Positions 1-9,623 of a DNA stretch of 64,000 nt are shown one piece after another. Positions within the stretch are counted from its first letter, which is position 1; each line of letters starts with the position of its first letter. The stretch is from Haematobia irritans. Lineage: Eukaryota; Arthropoda; Insecta; Diptera; Muscidae. Where the stretch lies: the NCBI RefSeq assembly GCF_050003625.1, contig NC_134398.1, forward strand, positions 60,907,641-60,971,640, in the 5' to 3' direction. The position numbers were made by a program, and so were the translations under genes. The notes beneath the pieces were generated by a model, which had not been told where the DNA came from, made no database searches, and was given only the letters and a program-made list of their open reading frames with translations.

Positions 1-133
1 GTAGTATATGATATTTAACAACCATGTGAGTTGAAATTTGTGGATGACAGTCTTTCGTAGAAGTTTCTACGCAATCCATGGTGGAGGATACATAAGATTC
101 GGCCTGGCCGAACTTACGGCCGTATATACTTGT
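1..133 (+). mobile_element. 3' end of a Helentron-like (DINE-1/INE-1 type) element, family 2
   Basis: This is the last part of a non-autonomous Helitron/Helentron-type repeat whose 5' part lies outside the window. Visible: a perfect GC hairpin (TTCGGCC / GGCCGAA) near 95-110, then a short spacer and a CTTGTTTTTT end. The same hairpin-plus-CTTGTTT design ends the full element at 52,062-54,040 and, inverted, the fragment at 5,850. A SINE inserted at the T-tract marks the right edge. Family membership is inferred from remembered DINE-1 structure. Confidence 0.65.
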
Positions 134-143
134 TTTTTATCCC

Positions 144-485
144 ATGTTAGGTTAGGTGGCAGCTCGATGTATCAGCCTCATTTAGACTATTCAGTCCATT
201 GTGATACCACATTGGTAAACTTCTCTCTTATCACTGAGTGCTGCCCGATTCCATGTTAAGCTCAATGACAAGGGACCTCCTTTTTATAGCCGAGTCCGAA
301 CGGCGTTCCACATTGCAGTGAAACCATTTAGAGAAGCTTTGAAACCCTCAGAAATGTCACCAGCATTACTGAAGTGGGATAATCCTGAAAAAAAAACTTT
401 TTGGTGTTCGGTCGAAGCAGAGATCGAACCCACAACCTTGTATATGCCAGGCGGACATGCTAACCATTGCACGACGATGGCTCCC
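144..485 (-). mobile_element. tRNA-headed SINE, full length, copy 1
   Basis: Minus-strand SINE. The tRNA-like head lies at the right end (reverse complement of GGGAGCCA plus A and B boxes), followed by the body and a 3' tail ending in CCTAA pentamers at the left. An 11-bp TSD (TTTTTTATCCC at 133-143 and 486-496) brackets it. The left TSD is the T-tract that ends the neighbouring Helentron-like repeat, so the SINE inserted after that element. The B box is intact but the A-box end is slightly mutated. It encodes no protein. Confidence 0.85.
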
Positions 486-817
486 TTTTTTATCCCCTAC
501 CCAGCAAAAAAAGAGCTTCAAACAAACGTAGTTTGGATCCCTAAATTGTGATCCGGAAGTAGTGCACACTGGGATCAACTCCAATGAATTTTACATGGGC
601 TTGTCATAGAACGGAAGTACTCCATTTTTTAATCCTTTGCATTGCTTCAGAAGTTGTAGTTGTTGATAGTTCATTTGGATGAAGAAATTAAAAAAAAAAA
701 ACAACCTAAAAACAAAAATATTTTCCCAATTTCTCCTTTTATTTTTATAAGTATTTTTTGCTACACTTTTATTTTCTTATTATCTAGTTTTTACAAATTG
801 AAAAACTTCTTCGCTTC

Positions 818-872
818 CACCGGGGGTTGAACCTGGGTCTGTTGGTATCATAACAGAACGCCTTAGCACACT
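818..872 (-). pseudogene. tRNA-like remnant (possible head of a second SINE type)
   Basis: The minus strand has a good B box (GGTTCAACCCC, 823-833). Upstream of it are a perfect 6-bp anticodon-arm-like stem (TCTGTT/AACAGA) with an 8-nt loop and an A-box-like stretch around GCTAAGG. The acceptor stem does not close and the loop is one base too long, so this is not a functional tRNA. It could be a tRNA pseudogene or the head of a second, degraded SINE. Confidence 0.35.
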
Positions 873-915
873 TTATTTATTAGCGTATGTCATTAGTAAC
901 TTTATATTTTACATA

Positions 916-2016
916 CGCAAAAGAAAAATATCATCAATTAAAAAGTTTATTGGAATTGAAAACTTTTTCGATTAAACAATTAATTGATATTATTAACTTT
1001 TTAATCAAACTAAAAACATTAAGTCAATTAAGTCAATGATTGAACGTTTTTAAATTTTCAAATTAAAAATTAATTAATACAATTAACTTTTTAATCAAAC
1101 TCGAAAGAGTAGGACAGTTAAAAAATTATGGATATATACACATGTGGGCAGAAAAATAGGTTTAAATATTATTGTTTTAAACGAGGACATGGTTTTTATA
1201 TTTTTAACTTTTTATTGAATATTTTAGATTAATTTATAAAGTAAACATAAATAATAAATAATAATTTCAAATAAAGTAAATTCAAGAAATTCGCCGAATT
1301 TTGGGGCGAACTCAAGGACAACTCTCTAAGCTTCCCTGCAGCTACATAAAATAATTGTGTGAAAAAAATTCAAAAATTATGGTATAATGTATAGGTAGAG
1401 ATTTGTCGTAAGTTAATTTCATCCATGCCTAAAAGAATTGAAGCTGTCCTTAATAATCCCGGTAAATATACAGGATATTAGTGACCTGGTTTTATGCTTA
1501 TTGCAAATACTTACTTTCATGTACAAATTCTTACATTATTTTCATATACACCTATTTTAATGTCCACATAAAATTCGACGAATTTCTTGAATTTACTTTA
1601 TTTGAAGTTATTATTTGGTCCTATCTTCATTCTAAACTAATTTTCAAATACACGAAATATGTTTACGTTATAAATTAATCTGAAATATTCAATAAAACGT
1701 ATAAAATATAAAAAACCATGGCCTCGTTAAAAAAATACTTACACCTAGTTTTCTGTCCACATGTGTATATTTAATTCTTAAAATTAATTTTTTTTGTAAA
1801 ACTATGAATTTTTGAATCAAACTAAAAATGATTAAAAATAGTTATGGAAAGTAATTCAAAAATAATATATCAATTAAAAATAGTTTCGTTTTTAATTGAA
1901 TTTTGCAATCAACATCAACTTAAAATTTAATGGAATCAATTAAAAAATTAATTGAAATTTGGTAATTAGATCAATCAAGTATTTGTTTGATTGAATCTAA
2001 TATTTTTTTTTTGTAG
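916..2016. mobile_element. Foldback/palindromic MITE with long arms
   Basis: A large inverted repeat. The inner arms at about 1,129-1,302 and 1,568-1,778 are clear reverse complements. Each has the ACACATGTG outer motif, the ATGG-TTTTTATATTTT block and the AAATAAAGTAAATTCAAGAAATT inner block in mirrored order. The right arm carries about 38 extra bases. The outer flanks are AT-rich and rich in TTAATTGA/TCAATTAA, like the MITEs at 37.3 and 42.9 kb. The roughly 265-bp loop has no recognisable gene. No transposase is present. The outer limits are approximate. Confidence 0.6.
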
Positions 2017-2855
2017 AATCTCCATCTTACTCTATCCGATGCAATATATCTATAAAATTCGTTAAAACTTTTTCCAGTTCCATTAAGAATAGTTCCTCTC
2101 CATGTGGTTGTGTCGTCCTCTGCTTCGCGTAACCTGAGGGTTCCATGTTGGTAACTTCCAACTTAGTGTTTGATGGCATATATCGTCAAAAGGTTTACAG
2201 GGTGTGTGGCTGATCCATTTTTATTTCATTCTTTTTATTTGAGTATTGATATCATCTTGCTGAGCCGTTTGCAAAAGATCTTTATTTGAAATTGAAAGCT
2301 TAAACGGAAAATTTACGATTTCCTCTAGATGTTAAAAGTATCTAAAAAAGTCCCGATATTTAGATATTTTTGCATCATAAATCAAAATTCTTGTATGTGT
2401 TTCATTGTTGTGGATATTTAAAATCAGGTCCTGCCGTATAGGCTTATTTTAATTTATTGTTTATTATTTATTTAATAAATTTAAAAAGACTTTAAATATT
2501 TGAGCTTCAGAAATTTGATTCAAAATACCGCCATTTTTGTTTGCTGAAAGATGAGACATAAACCCGTAACACATTTTAAAATTTTGCCTTTTTTCATATA
2601 TACACACGCACCCAAGACTATAATCCTTCCTTCCGAAATATCAGTAATATCAATCAATATCAGTATTATCAATCAATATTGACAGATTTTAAGCTTAGCT
2701 CAATGACGAAGGATTTTATAATCGATAATCGTAACGGATTAGACGAATAGGCGTAAGGTATTACTTTGGTTGTGATCTTTACTACAGAGTTTCAAATAAA
2801 TTTTAAGGGTTTTGAAGTATACCTTAGGGAGTTAATTAAATATGCATTTTTCATG
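2017..2855. other. Unassigned DNA
   Basis: No gene or known repeat recognised. There is a short direct duplication around 2,638-2,686 (ATCAATCAATAT-type units) and AT-rich filler. A moderately GC-richer stretch at 2,085-2,215 has no long open frame. Confidence 0.5.
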
Positions 2856-2945
2856 CCCTGCGCCACACTGTGGAACAGGGTATTATAAGATTGTGCATAT
2901 GTTTGCAAAACCCAGAAGGTGACGAGATAGACATATGGAGACATT
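2856..2945 (+). mobile_element. Solo 5' end of a Helentron-like element, family 1
   Basis: About 90 bp identical in layout to the 5' end of the full elements at 31,791 and 58,465: CCCTGCGCCACACTGTGG, GGGTATTATAAG, then a TTTGCAA...CCAGAAGG...GACGAGATAGACA block. The sequence departs from the family after about 2,945, so this is a severely truncated copy. Confidence 0.65.
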
Positions 2946-3119
2946 TGTACTTTGAAGTCGGAACTAAAGTGTCCATAATTAAATTCCTTATAAATCAATA
3001 TGGATCTTCGGTCCCATTGGGGAATAGCTTTCTACCCATTTTTATTGATACCACATTACATAAATGAATTATAATTTAATGTTGTCGACAACAATTTCGG
3101 AGTAAATAGGCTAAAGGTA

Positions 3120-3494
3120 GGTTAGGTTAGGTTAGGTGGCAGCCCGATGTATCAGGCTCACATAGACTATTCAGTCCATTGTGATACCACATTGGTGAAC
3201 TTCTCTCTTATCACTGAGTGCTGCCCGATTCCATGTTAAGCTCAATGACAAGGGACCTCCATTTTATAGCCGAGTCCGAACGGCGTTCCACATTGCAGTG
3301 AAACCACTTAGATAAGTTTTGAGACCCTTAGAAATGTCACCAGCATTACTGAGGTGACATTTCTGAGGGTCTCAGAAATGTCACCTCAGTAATGCTGGTG
3401 AAAAACTTTTTTGGTGTTCGGTCGAAGCAGGAATCGAACCCAAGACCTTGTGTATGCAAGGGGGGCATGCTAACCATTGCACCACGATGCTCCC
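3120..3494 (-). mobile_element. tRNA-headed SINE, copy 2, with internal palindrome
   Basis: Minus-strand SINE flanked by a perfect 13-bp TSD (TAGGCTAAAGGTA at 3,107-3,119 and 3,495-3,507), the signature of target-primed reverse transcription. The 3' tail (left side) has three to four TTAGG-type pentamers. The head ends at GCTCCC with the first bases of the A-box region altered. The body is rearranged: 3,337-3,401 is a palindrome of perfect 30-bp arms with a 5-bp centre, replacing the usual GGTGGGATAATCCACC segment. Confidence 0.88.
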
Positions 3495-3507
3495 TAGGCT
3501 AAAGGTA

Positions 3508-3884
3508 ATGTAGGTTGGAACCAGGGATATTGAATTATAGGGGGATCTCATTTGATGAAAGAGTGCTCAAGGGGTATACTCAATAGTAACCCATGATCCC
3601 TCAATGTGGGATCCCAATGTCACCAGGATCCTTAAAATATCTTCGTTCCCATCAAATTCGTCCCCGTTCGTATAAACCAATCAAGGAAAGTGGAACTATT
3701 ATTTATTTTTGTTGTTGTTATTGTATTCATAATTCAAAACGGAATAGCGGACAATGTGTGGCAATATAAAATCAAATTTAGTATAGTTCATTTTGAATTT
3801 TAAACATATATATTTTAAATTTCAAGCAAAGCGGATAATAATTGCGGGGCCTCGATGTCAAGGAAGTGAAATATCGTGTCGCTT
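3508..3884. other. Unassigned DNA
   Basis: No gene, known repeat or long open frame recognised between the SINE and the Helentron-like fragment. There is a short GTTGTTGTTATTG stretch near 3,710. Confidence 0.5.
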
Positions 3885-4165
3885 TTTATGGGGGCTATAT
3901 CAAAACCTGTATTGATGTTGCCCATCTTCGAACTTAATCTAGTTGTAAACAAAAGCCGCATCTGTGACAAATTTCACCACGATAGCTTCAATATTGAAAG
4001 CTGCAGCGTGATTACAACATATAGACAAGCAGACAGACGGACATCGGATATGATTAAATCGCCTTCGAATTTCACTGATCAAGAGTATTTATACTTCATG
4101 TGGTCGGAAATCAATATTACGACGTCTTACAAACTGAATGATACATACCTATGGTAGTGGGTAAA
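3885..4165 (-). mobile_element. Degraded 5' end of a Helentron-like element (family 2/3 type)
   Basis: Read on the minus strand it starts with TACCCACTACCATAGG, continues through GTTTGTAAGACG, a CCGA-CACATGAAGTATAAATACTCTTGATCAG block and an ACGGACATCGGATATG/CCGTCTGTCTGCTTG tract, then TGTAATCACGC. This order matches the start of the full element at 52,062 (GTATACCC, GTTTGTAACAC, CCGACTATATAAAG, CTTGATCAG, CCGTCTGTCTGT, GTAATCACGC). The copy is old and truncated at its 3' side. The 93-aa frame across it is not a gene. Confidence 0.6.
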
Positions 4166-4169
4166 CAAA

Positions 4170-4859
4170 TATAAGAAAAATTTTAAAAATAAAATTTAAC
4201 AAGAAATTTTCAACTACTCTATTAATGGAGCAAACGCACGACTTAAAGTAAAAGCCTTTGAACATTTTTACAAAACGAACTATTACTGGCACATGTCTAA
4301 AGGATGGTTGAATTTTCAGTTTTGCCTAAAAGTTTATTAAATCTATTGATATGATGTCGCTTTTGTTAAACATTTATGAAATTCTCCTAATTCACTTTAT
4401 GCCTAAAAGTATGCCTTTGTTTTTAAGCTATTACAATAGAGTGGGTGGGAGTGATAATCTTGAAAGTATTTATAATCTATACATTAAGACATAGTTTTGG
4501 GAAAGTAACGAGTACTTTATTAAAAGTACTCGTTACTTGTTTTATTTATTGATTTTTCATTTTTACCTAAAATTTTCTCTTGTAAAAATTTGAGCGCCCA
4601 CGAAGCTTATATAAATCTTTAGGCTAAAAGGATTCACATTAATTGTGATAACAAAAATAAACAAATGGTGTTGGACATTTGTTATACAAACAATTCATAT
4701 ACATATGTAAAAATAATAAACATAGCTCTTCCATAAACAAATTACACAAAGAATCTCAAACTAAAGTCTATTTGAGAAGTCTTGACATTGTTTTCAGATT
4801 AAATTGATGTTTATTATATTGTGCTGTTACTTCCATCAATACCACCACGGCCAATGCTA
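4170..4859. other. Unassigned AT-rich DNA with a short perfect hairpin
   Basis: No gene recognised. The only structured item is a perfect inverted repeat at 4,503-4,538: 16-bp arms (AAGTAACGAGTACTTT) around a 4-nt ATTA loop. Confidence 0.5.
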
Positions 4860-5525
4860 TTATGGTTCCTGTAGCTGGTATTGAAACATTCTTCCGTTTT
4901 TTACTGATGTTCCTGGCTTTGCTACGTGTGTTTTTGTTTTGTTAGCGTTGTCTTGGATTCCAGTTTGTTTTGTAGTTGGGAAACGTGCTATCAATTTGCA
5001 TCGATCAATATCAAAATAAAAAGATTTCAATTTAATAGCATCAATGACAACTAGAACAAGGACAGTAACAACAACAATAACAACAATGACGACTACTACT
5101 ACTACTAGAACTGCGAGAGTATAGAGTGCGGCTATAACAAGCCAAACGACAATACTAAACAAACGAAAATGGATGAGATTCTCGGCAAATATTGCAACAA
5201 AGTAAATGTTATTGGTATAACAACAGCAACAACACGAAAGTTATAGAGAATGCTAAGTCAGCTAGTACCCTATAGAGAAAGCAACAATAAAACTGCAAGT
5301 TTTTTTGTTGGCTCTCCTCATCGAATGGATAGACTATTACTCCTGTTCAGTAATGCCATTGTTGTTTGTTGTGCTTTGTTGTGATGTTGATGGTTATTGT
5401 GATTGTTCTACGTATTAGGAATAGTTTTGCGTTAAGTGAATGTGTGATAGGACTTTAGGTGGGGTCGTTATGTTGATTTCCACCCTTAGACTGTGATAGT
5501 AAGTGAATCGAACAAAATGGTGAGT
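4860..5525 (+). other. Possible first-exon region ending ATG|GTGAGT (unproven)
   Basis: This stretch is not obviously repeat-derived. It contains ACAAC/GACTACT simple-sequence DNA (5,050-5,110) and ends with AACAAAATG directly followed by GTGAGT (5,520-5,525). CAAAATG is a good fly start-codon context and GTGAGT a strong splice donor, so this could be a 5' exon whose coding part is only the start codon before a long intron. No downstream exon can be identified here. The 100-aa valine-rich frame on the minus strand comes from the simple-sequence tract and is not supported as a gene. Confidence 0.2.
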
Positions 5526-5640
5526 GTTAAAATCACTTTCTAATCTGTGATTATTGTAGACATTTTCAAGCTAGTTTTTTTAATGACCTTCACATATGAC
5601 AAATTAATATTTTATGCCAAGGTCCTAACACGTAATATTA

Positions 5641-5830
5641 CACTGAAAGAAAAAAAATATTTTTGTAAGCATAAACATTTGTTGTCGTCAAACTACGAAT
5701 GCGTTTTTTTTTACAGCATAGAATTCTAAAGTCTCCGAAAAAATTATTTGAACTGAGGTTAACTTGGCTTTAATATATGTGAAATTATTCTTAAATATTA
5801 TACAAGTCAGTCATAGATTCGGTGATTTTT
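5641..5830 (+). mobile_element. AT-rich MITE of the CACTGAAA family (partial)
   Basis: It begins ACACTGAAAGAAAAAAAAT and later carries AACTGAGGTTAACTTGGCTTTAAT followed by AATTATTCTTAAATA. The same order closes the copy at 63,722-64,000 (GGTTAAGGTCAACTTGACTTTAAT then AAATTCTTTAAATTT). No coding capacity. Boundaries are approximate. Confidence 0.45.
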
Positions 5831-5849
5831 TTGTAAATTGATAATAAAA

Positions 5850-6000
5850 AAAAAAGTAAATACTGCCGAAAGTTCGGCCAAGCCGAGACTTATATACCCA
5901 CCACGATGGATTGCATACAAAATTCTACTAAAAACGTCATACTCAATCGAATTACTTGGGTTGTGATGAGAGTTACTGATGGAAAGGTACTTTCTAAACA
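5850..6000 (-). mobile_element. 3' end of a Helentron-like element, family 2
   Basis: On the minus strand: TATATAAGTCTCGGC, TTGGCCGAAC hairpin arms, a short spacer and then an A/T tail, the mirror of the 3' end at 1-133. The flanking GGGTATA-like sequence (TGGTGGGTATATAAG) matches the family 3' subterminal motif. Only about 150 bp of the 3' end is present. Confidence 0.55.
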
Positions 6001-6019
6001 TTGCCTTCTTTAATTATTT

Positions 6020-6510
6020 ATGGTGGAGCGTAGAGGTGTGCGCGTGACTGAAATTTCACTCACATTCACGAAACAAAATGTTTATTCACGCACCCTCACG
6101 CACGATACGTGTTGTAGTCAATCCCACTCAAGCACATTCACGAAATGAAACCAGCTCTCACGCACACTCACGCACGAACTACTTTTAGAGACTCACGTGA
6201 AAGACTATAAAATTGCGTTAAGAAAGAAAAACTAATAAAACTATTAAATTTGTTTCCTAAATGAACAGCGAAAGCATGCGGGTGTAACCTATATGCTTCA
6301 AACCAACGCACCGGAAAAAAGCTTGCCCGATTTCACAGATTTGATTTAGTAGAATTTTCTGTTTTTTCTTCATGTGCTATCAAAGTCATTCAGAAAAGTG
6401 TTAAATTTTTAAATTCTGACCATACTGTTCTGACCTAATCGACCCATTCTAGGGCATATACTGATATCTTTGGATATCATGTGCTGCGTGAGCGAGGGTG
6501 GTAAAATGGC
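6020..6510. repeat. TCACGCAC-rich element of unknown class
   Basis: A cluster of TCACGCAC, TTCACGAAA and CACGTG motifs between 6,028 and 6,200 (at least four TCACGCAC), closed at 6,480-6,505 by GTGCTGCGTGAGCGAG, which carries the same core inverted. It begins near TAGAGGTGTGCGCGTGAC, reminiscent of hAT-type ends, but a matching right terminus is not clear. No coding frame. Confidence 0.35.
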
Positions 6511-7136
6511 AATCTTTGAGTGAGTGGTTATAAAAAATATACTTTTGCAAATATGTTAAAATAACGGACAAGCAAAGTTACTATATTTGTACTTAGTGCA
6601 GACCTTTTTTTGCTTGCCAACTTGAGAAGAAACTTCAAAGAAATCTTATAAGTTCATCAACGAGTTTGGAAAATTCATATCATAGTACAAGTACAAATAG
6701 GAACATATGATTGAAAGAAAAACAGGACTCCCCGAGGATCCAGATATTATATCAGAAATGTACATTTTATGATTATTTCAGATAACTATGTTATACATGT
6801 ATAGTAGAAGTAAATGTATTGATTTAAAGGGGCTTTAAAACTATTGACCTTTCACAAATTGATTAAGATTGTAAAGTAGCTGCTTTGGAGTTAGTTGACT
6901 TAGAATCTATATTGAGCAGTCTAAAGGAATACAACCCAAAACTTCCAACTGTTGATTGGGAAGTTGGCCGTTTTGATAAAGTGGATGGACGAATACGGCA
7001 TGGGGGTTTATTTTGAACTCTCCGTCATTCCCCTATATATTCAAATATAATGGCCGTTTAACGTTTAACGCGTTTAGCCAATGATTACGAAACTGGTATT
7101 ACTCCATTTGATACCAATGATTCATATATTGACACA
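6511..7136. other. Unassigned DNA
   Basis: No gene or repeat recognised. The part at 6,890-7,030 is less AT-rich and has short open stretches without a recognisable domain. Confidence 0.45.
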
Positions 7137-7337
7137 CGGACGAAAAAAACTGTGTTTGATATGTTTGGGTATAAAAATTATATGTTTGGAACTCAAATTT
7201 TTAGCACATTATTATTAAGTGCAAACATATAATGTTCATAAACTAGCATAACATGTTTGCGACGTATATGTTAATATGTTATGTTGGAACATAAAATTTT
7301 TTTAAATATAATATGTGTGGATGCAAACATATATGTA

Positions 7338-9271
7338 GTATAGCTATATTTCATAGCTATTTAGTAACATATCAAATTCGTCAAATGTGTTGGGAGCTAT
7401 ATATAATGATCTGGAAAAAAATTGTCAGACTTCAACATGTTTGGACATGGTTGTCACATCCATTTAATGCTTATCTAGAATAGGTAATTGTCGCGAAAAC
7501 CATGTAGTTTGTCTTTGTAAAAATAATTTTCGAGCGGAGAAATTTATGTTGGCAATAAGCATTTAAATGGTTCTCAAATGCCGCAAACATGTTCTATTAT
7601 TTAAATGAGAGAATTTGAGACCATTCCATGGTTTTTTACTTTTTTGCAGAGAAAAAAGTATTTTTATAGGTTACGTTTAGACATGTCTAGAACCATTACA
7701 TGGTCATAAAGACCATTTACATTGTTTTCGTGACCATTTAATTTTTTGAAGCGAAAAGAATTTTATACAAACATTGAGCAGGTACACACGATTTTCATTT
7801 TGCGCGTCAGTCGTGTGTTGATTGTTTCTTGGAATGGACAGAGACTACGGAATTATGTACTGTATTTTGTGTTAATTTATTTATTCAGAAGTAGCACGTG
7901 GTTTTATGTGAACACAAAAAGAAAGTGTAATTGAAACAAATTTTTTTTTCTGCGTTTTGATATATGGTATAATTTATTTTTATTTGCAGTTACATCATGT
8001 CTGCCTTGGTACATTTGATGGGCACGAAGTAAATATAAAATAATTACTTTTTGTTGAAATTGAAATAAAATAGAGTGTGTAAAAATATGTGATGTTTGCT
8101 TGCACGACATTATAAATACAAATAAACAATGAATTAGTTTATAAATAAATAAAAACAAAGAAATAAAGTTAATTTTGTGTTTTCTTTTCTCATGTGGCGT
8201 CCTTTTTTCTACGACGAAAAAAGTTTTTTCATAAAGATCAAAACATTTTAGGTTGTGACCATGTTCTCTTAACTTAAGAAAAACATTTTTGACGAATACC
8301 ATAACATTTTAGATCGTGACCATTGTCTTTTAATGAAAGCAAAATTCTTTTTATCAATATAATGACATTTTAGATGAGAACAATTTTATTTTCACTGAGC
8401 CAACATGGTTGCAGGTGAAAATGTTACATGGTCACCGCAAAAATAGCTCTTATCATATTATTTTGCTCTTCGAATATGATTGTGACAATCATGTAAACAA
8501 ATATGGGAAACATTTAAATCTAAAGCAATTTTTAGGCAACCTCACAAAAGTGTATTTATGATTTATCGGTCGATAGATATGTATTAGAAGTATAGGAAAA
8601 ATGGAGTCATTTTTACAAGTTTTCGACTTATCAAGGAAAATTTTGGTATTTTGGTCATTTTTGCCGAAATCAGAAAAACATATCTATGGGAGCTACATCT
8701 AAATCTGCACCGGTTTCAACCAAATTTGGCATGCGTGGTTACAATGTTAATTCTACTCCCTATGCAAAATTTCACATAAATCGGGTTCCAACTTTGACCT
8801 CTGTTGTCATATGAGTGTAAATCGGACGAAATATATATATGGGAGCTATATCTAAATCTGAACCGATTTCAACCACATTCGGCACACTTTACAACACTAT
8901 CAATTGCACTCCTTGTGCAAAATTTAAAGCAAATCAGCCTGAAGTTTTCACATCTGGAGCTATATTGGTAGATTTCGGGCGGAAGATAAACCATATATGG
9001 GAGCTATATCTAAAACTGAACCGATTTTTTCCAAAATCAATAGGGACCTATTCTGACCCAAAACACATTTGAAGTTGATGGGCTAAAATTGCGACCTAGA
9101 CTTTTAGTACAAAAATGTGTTCACAGACAGACCGATATGGCTAGATCTACTCTGGGGCCGGCCCTGAGCAATATTGCCAAAGACACCATATGACTATCTC
9201 GTCTCCTTCTGGTTGTTACCAACATATACACTAACTTATAATGTCCTTTTCCACAGTGTGGCGCAGCGTAT
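7338..9271 (-). mobile_element. Helentron-like element, family 1, nested and itself interrupted
   Basis: Minus-strand copy with its 5' end at about 9,271 (GCGCCACACTGTGG, TAAGTTAGTGTATATG, GAAGGAGACGAGATAG, CGGTCTGTCTGTGAACACA). Central repeat units carry ATATGGGAGCTATATCTAAA at about 8,680, 8,835 and 8,995. The 3' side resumes at 7,338-7,405 (AAATGTGTTGGGAGCTATATA) after a further insertion, and the terminal hairpin is missing. The 77-aa frame at 8,839-9,072 is a product of the tandem units. Confidence 0.7.
7437..8487. mobile_element. MITE with ATGGTC-rich interior, nested in the family 1 element
   Basis: This interrupts the Helentron-like element between its TTTAAATG...CCCATATTT part (from 8,490) and its 3' part (to 7,405). 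The ends are inverted: ACATGGTTGTCACATCC on the left and the reverse complement of ACATGATTGTCACAATC on the right. The interior has scattered ATGGTC/GACCAT motifs. The 132-aa minus-strand frame at 7,904-8,302 has no recognisable domain and lies entirely inside. Confidence 0.5.
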
Positions 9272-9623
9272 AAAAATCAAAGTAACCAATTGGCGCCTTA
9301 AAAATATATACTCATAAAGAAAATGCCATTAAAAGTTTTTACTACCAATGTATGCCTAAGGTGAGATATAACATGTTTGAACAATACAAAAATAATATTT
9401 TGGTTGGACCAATACCGAAAATATTTATATGCTTGAAGCAGAATGTGTTTGGTAGTATATGTTACAGAAGCGATTTGTGTTTTTGAGGGTGCAGATATTG
9501 GCCTCACAAGAACCTAACGACAACATATTGGAACTTTACATATTATCGTTATACCAGTTTCCAGCGGGCTTTATATGCTTCTCAGATCTTCCCTTCAAAT
9601 GTATAAAATGTTGTAGAAGTGTA

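Larger units (their letters stand above)
7137..9497 (-). mobile_element. CAAACATAT-rich MITE, split by a later insertion
   Basis: The two outer parts, 7,137-7,337 and about 9,277-9,497, are the reverse complement of the uninterrupted copy at 55,738-56,190. The left part matches the right end of that copy (CGGACGAAAAA..., ATGTTTGG repeats, AACTAGCATAACATGTTTG). The right part matches its left half (AACCAATTGGCGCCTTAAAA, TATGCCTAAGGTGA, TTACAGAAGCGAT, TTGAGGGTG). Everything between is a Helentron-like element that landed inside. It is non-coding; the ends start with CAC but are not long TIRs. Confidence 0.7.

Noticed and set aside
3120..3140. TTAGG pentamers as a telomere or interstitial telomeric site
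   Set aside because: Only two to four units, always at the tail of a SINE or LINE and flanked by TSDs, and Diptera lack TTAGG telomeres.
4860..5162. Membrane protein suggested by a valine-rich 100-aa minus-strand frame
   Set aside because: The hydrophobic run is encoded by an ACAACAATAAC/GACTACT simple-sequence tract; there is no supporting domain or splice structure.
7904..8302. 132-aa minus-strand frame
   Set aside because: Lies entirely inside a MITE, with low-complexity composition and no recognisable domain.
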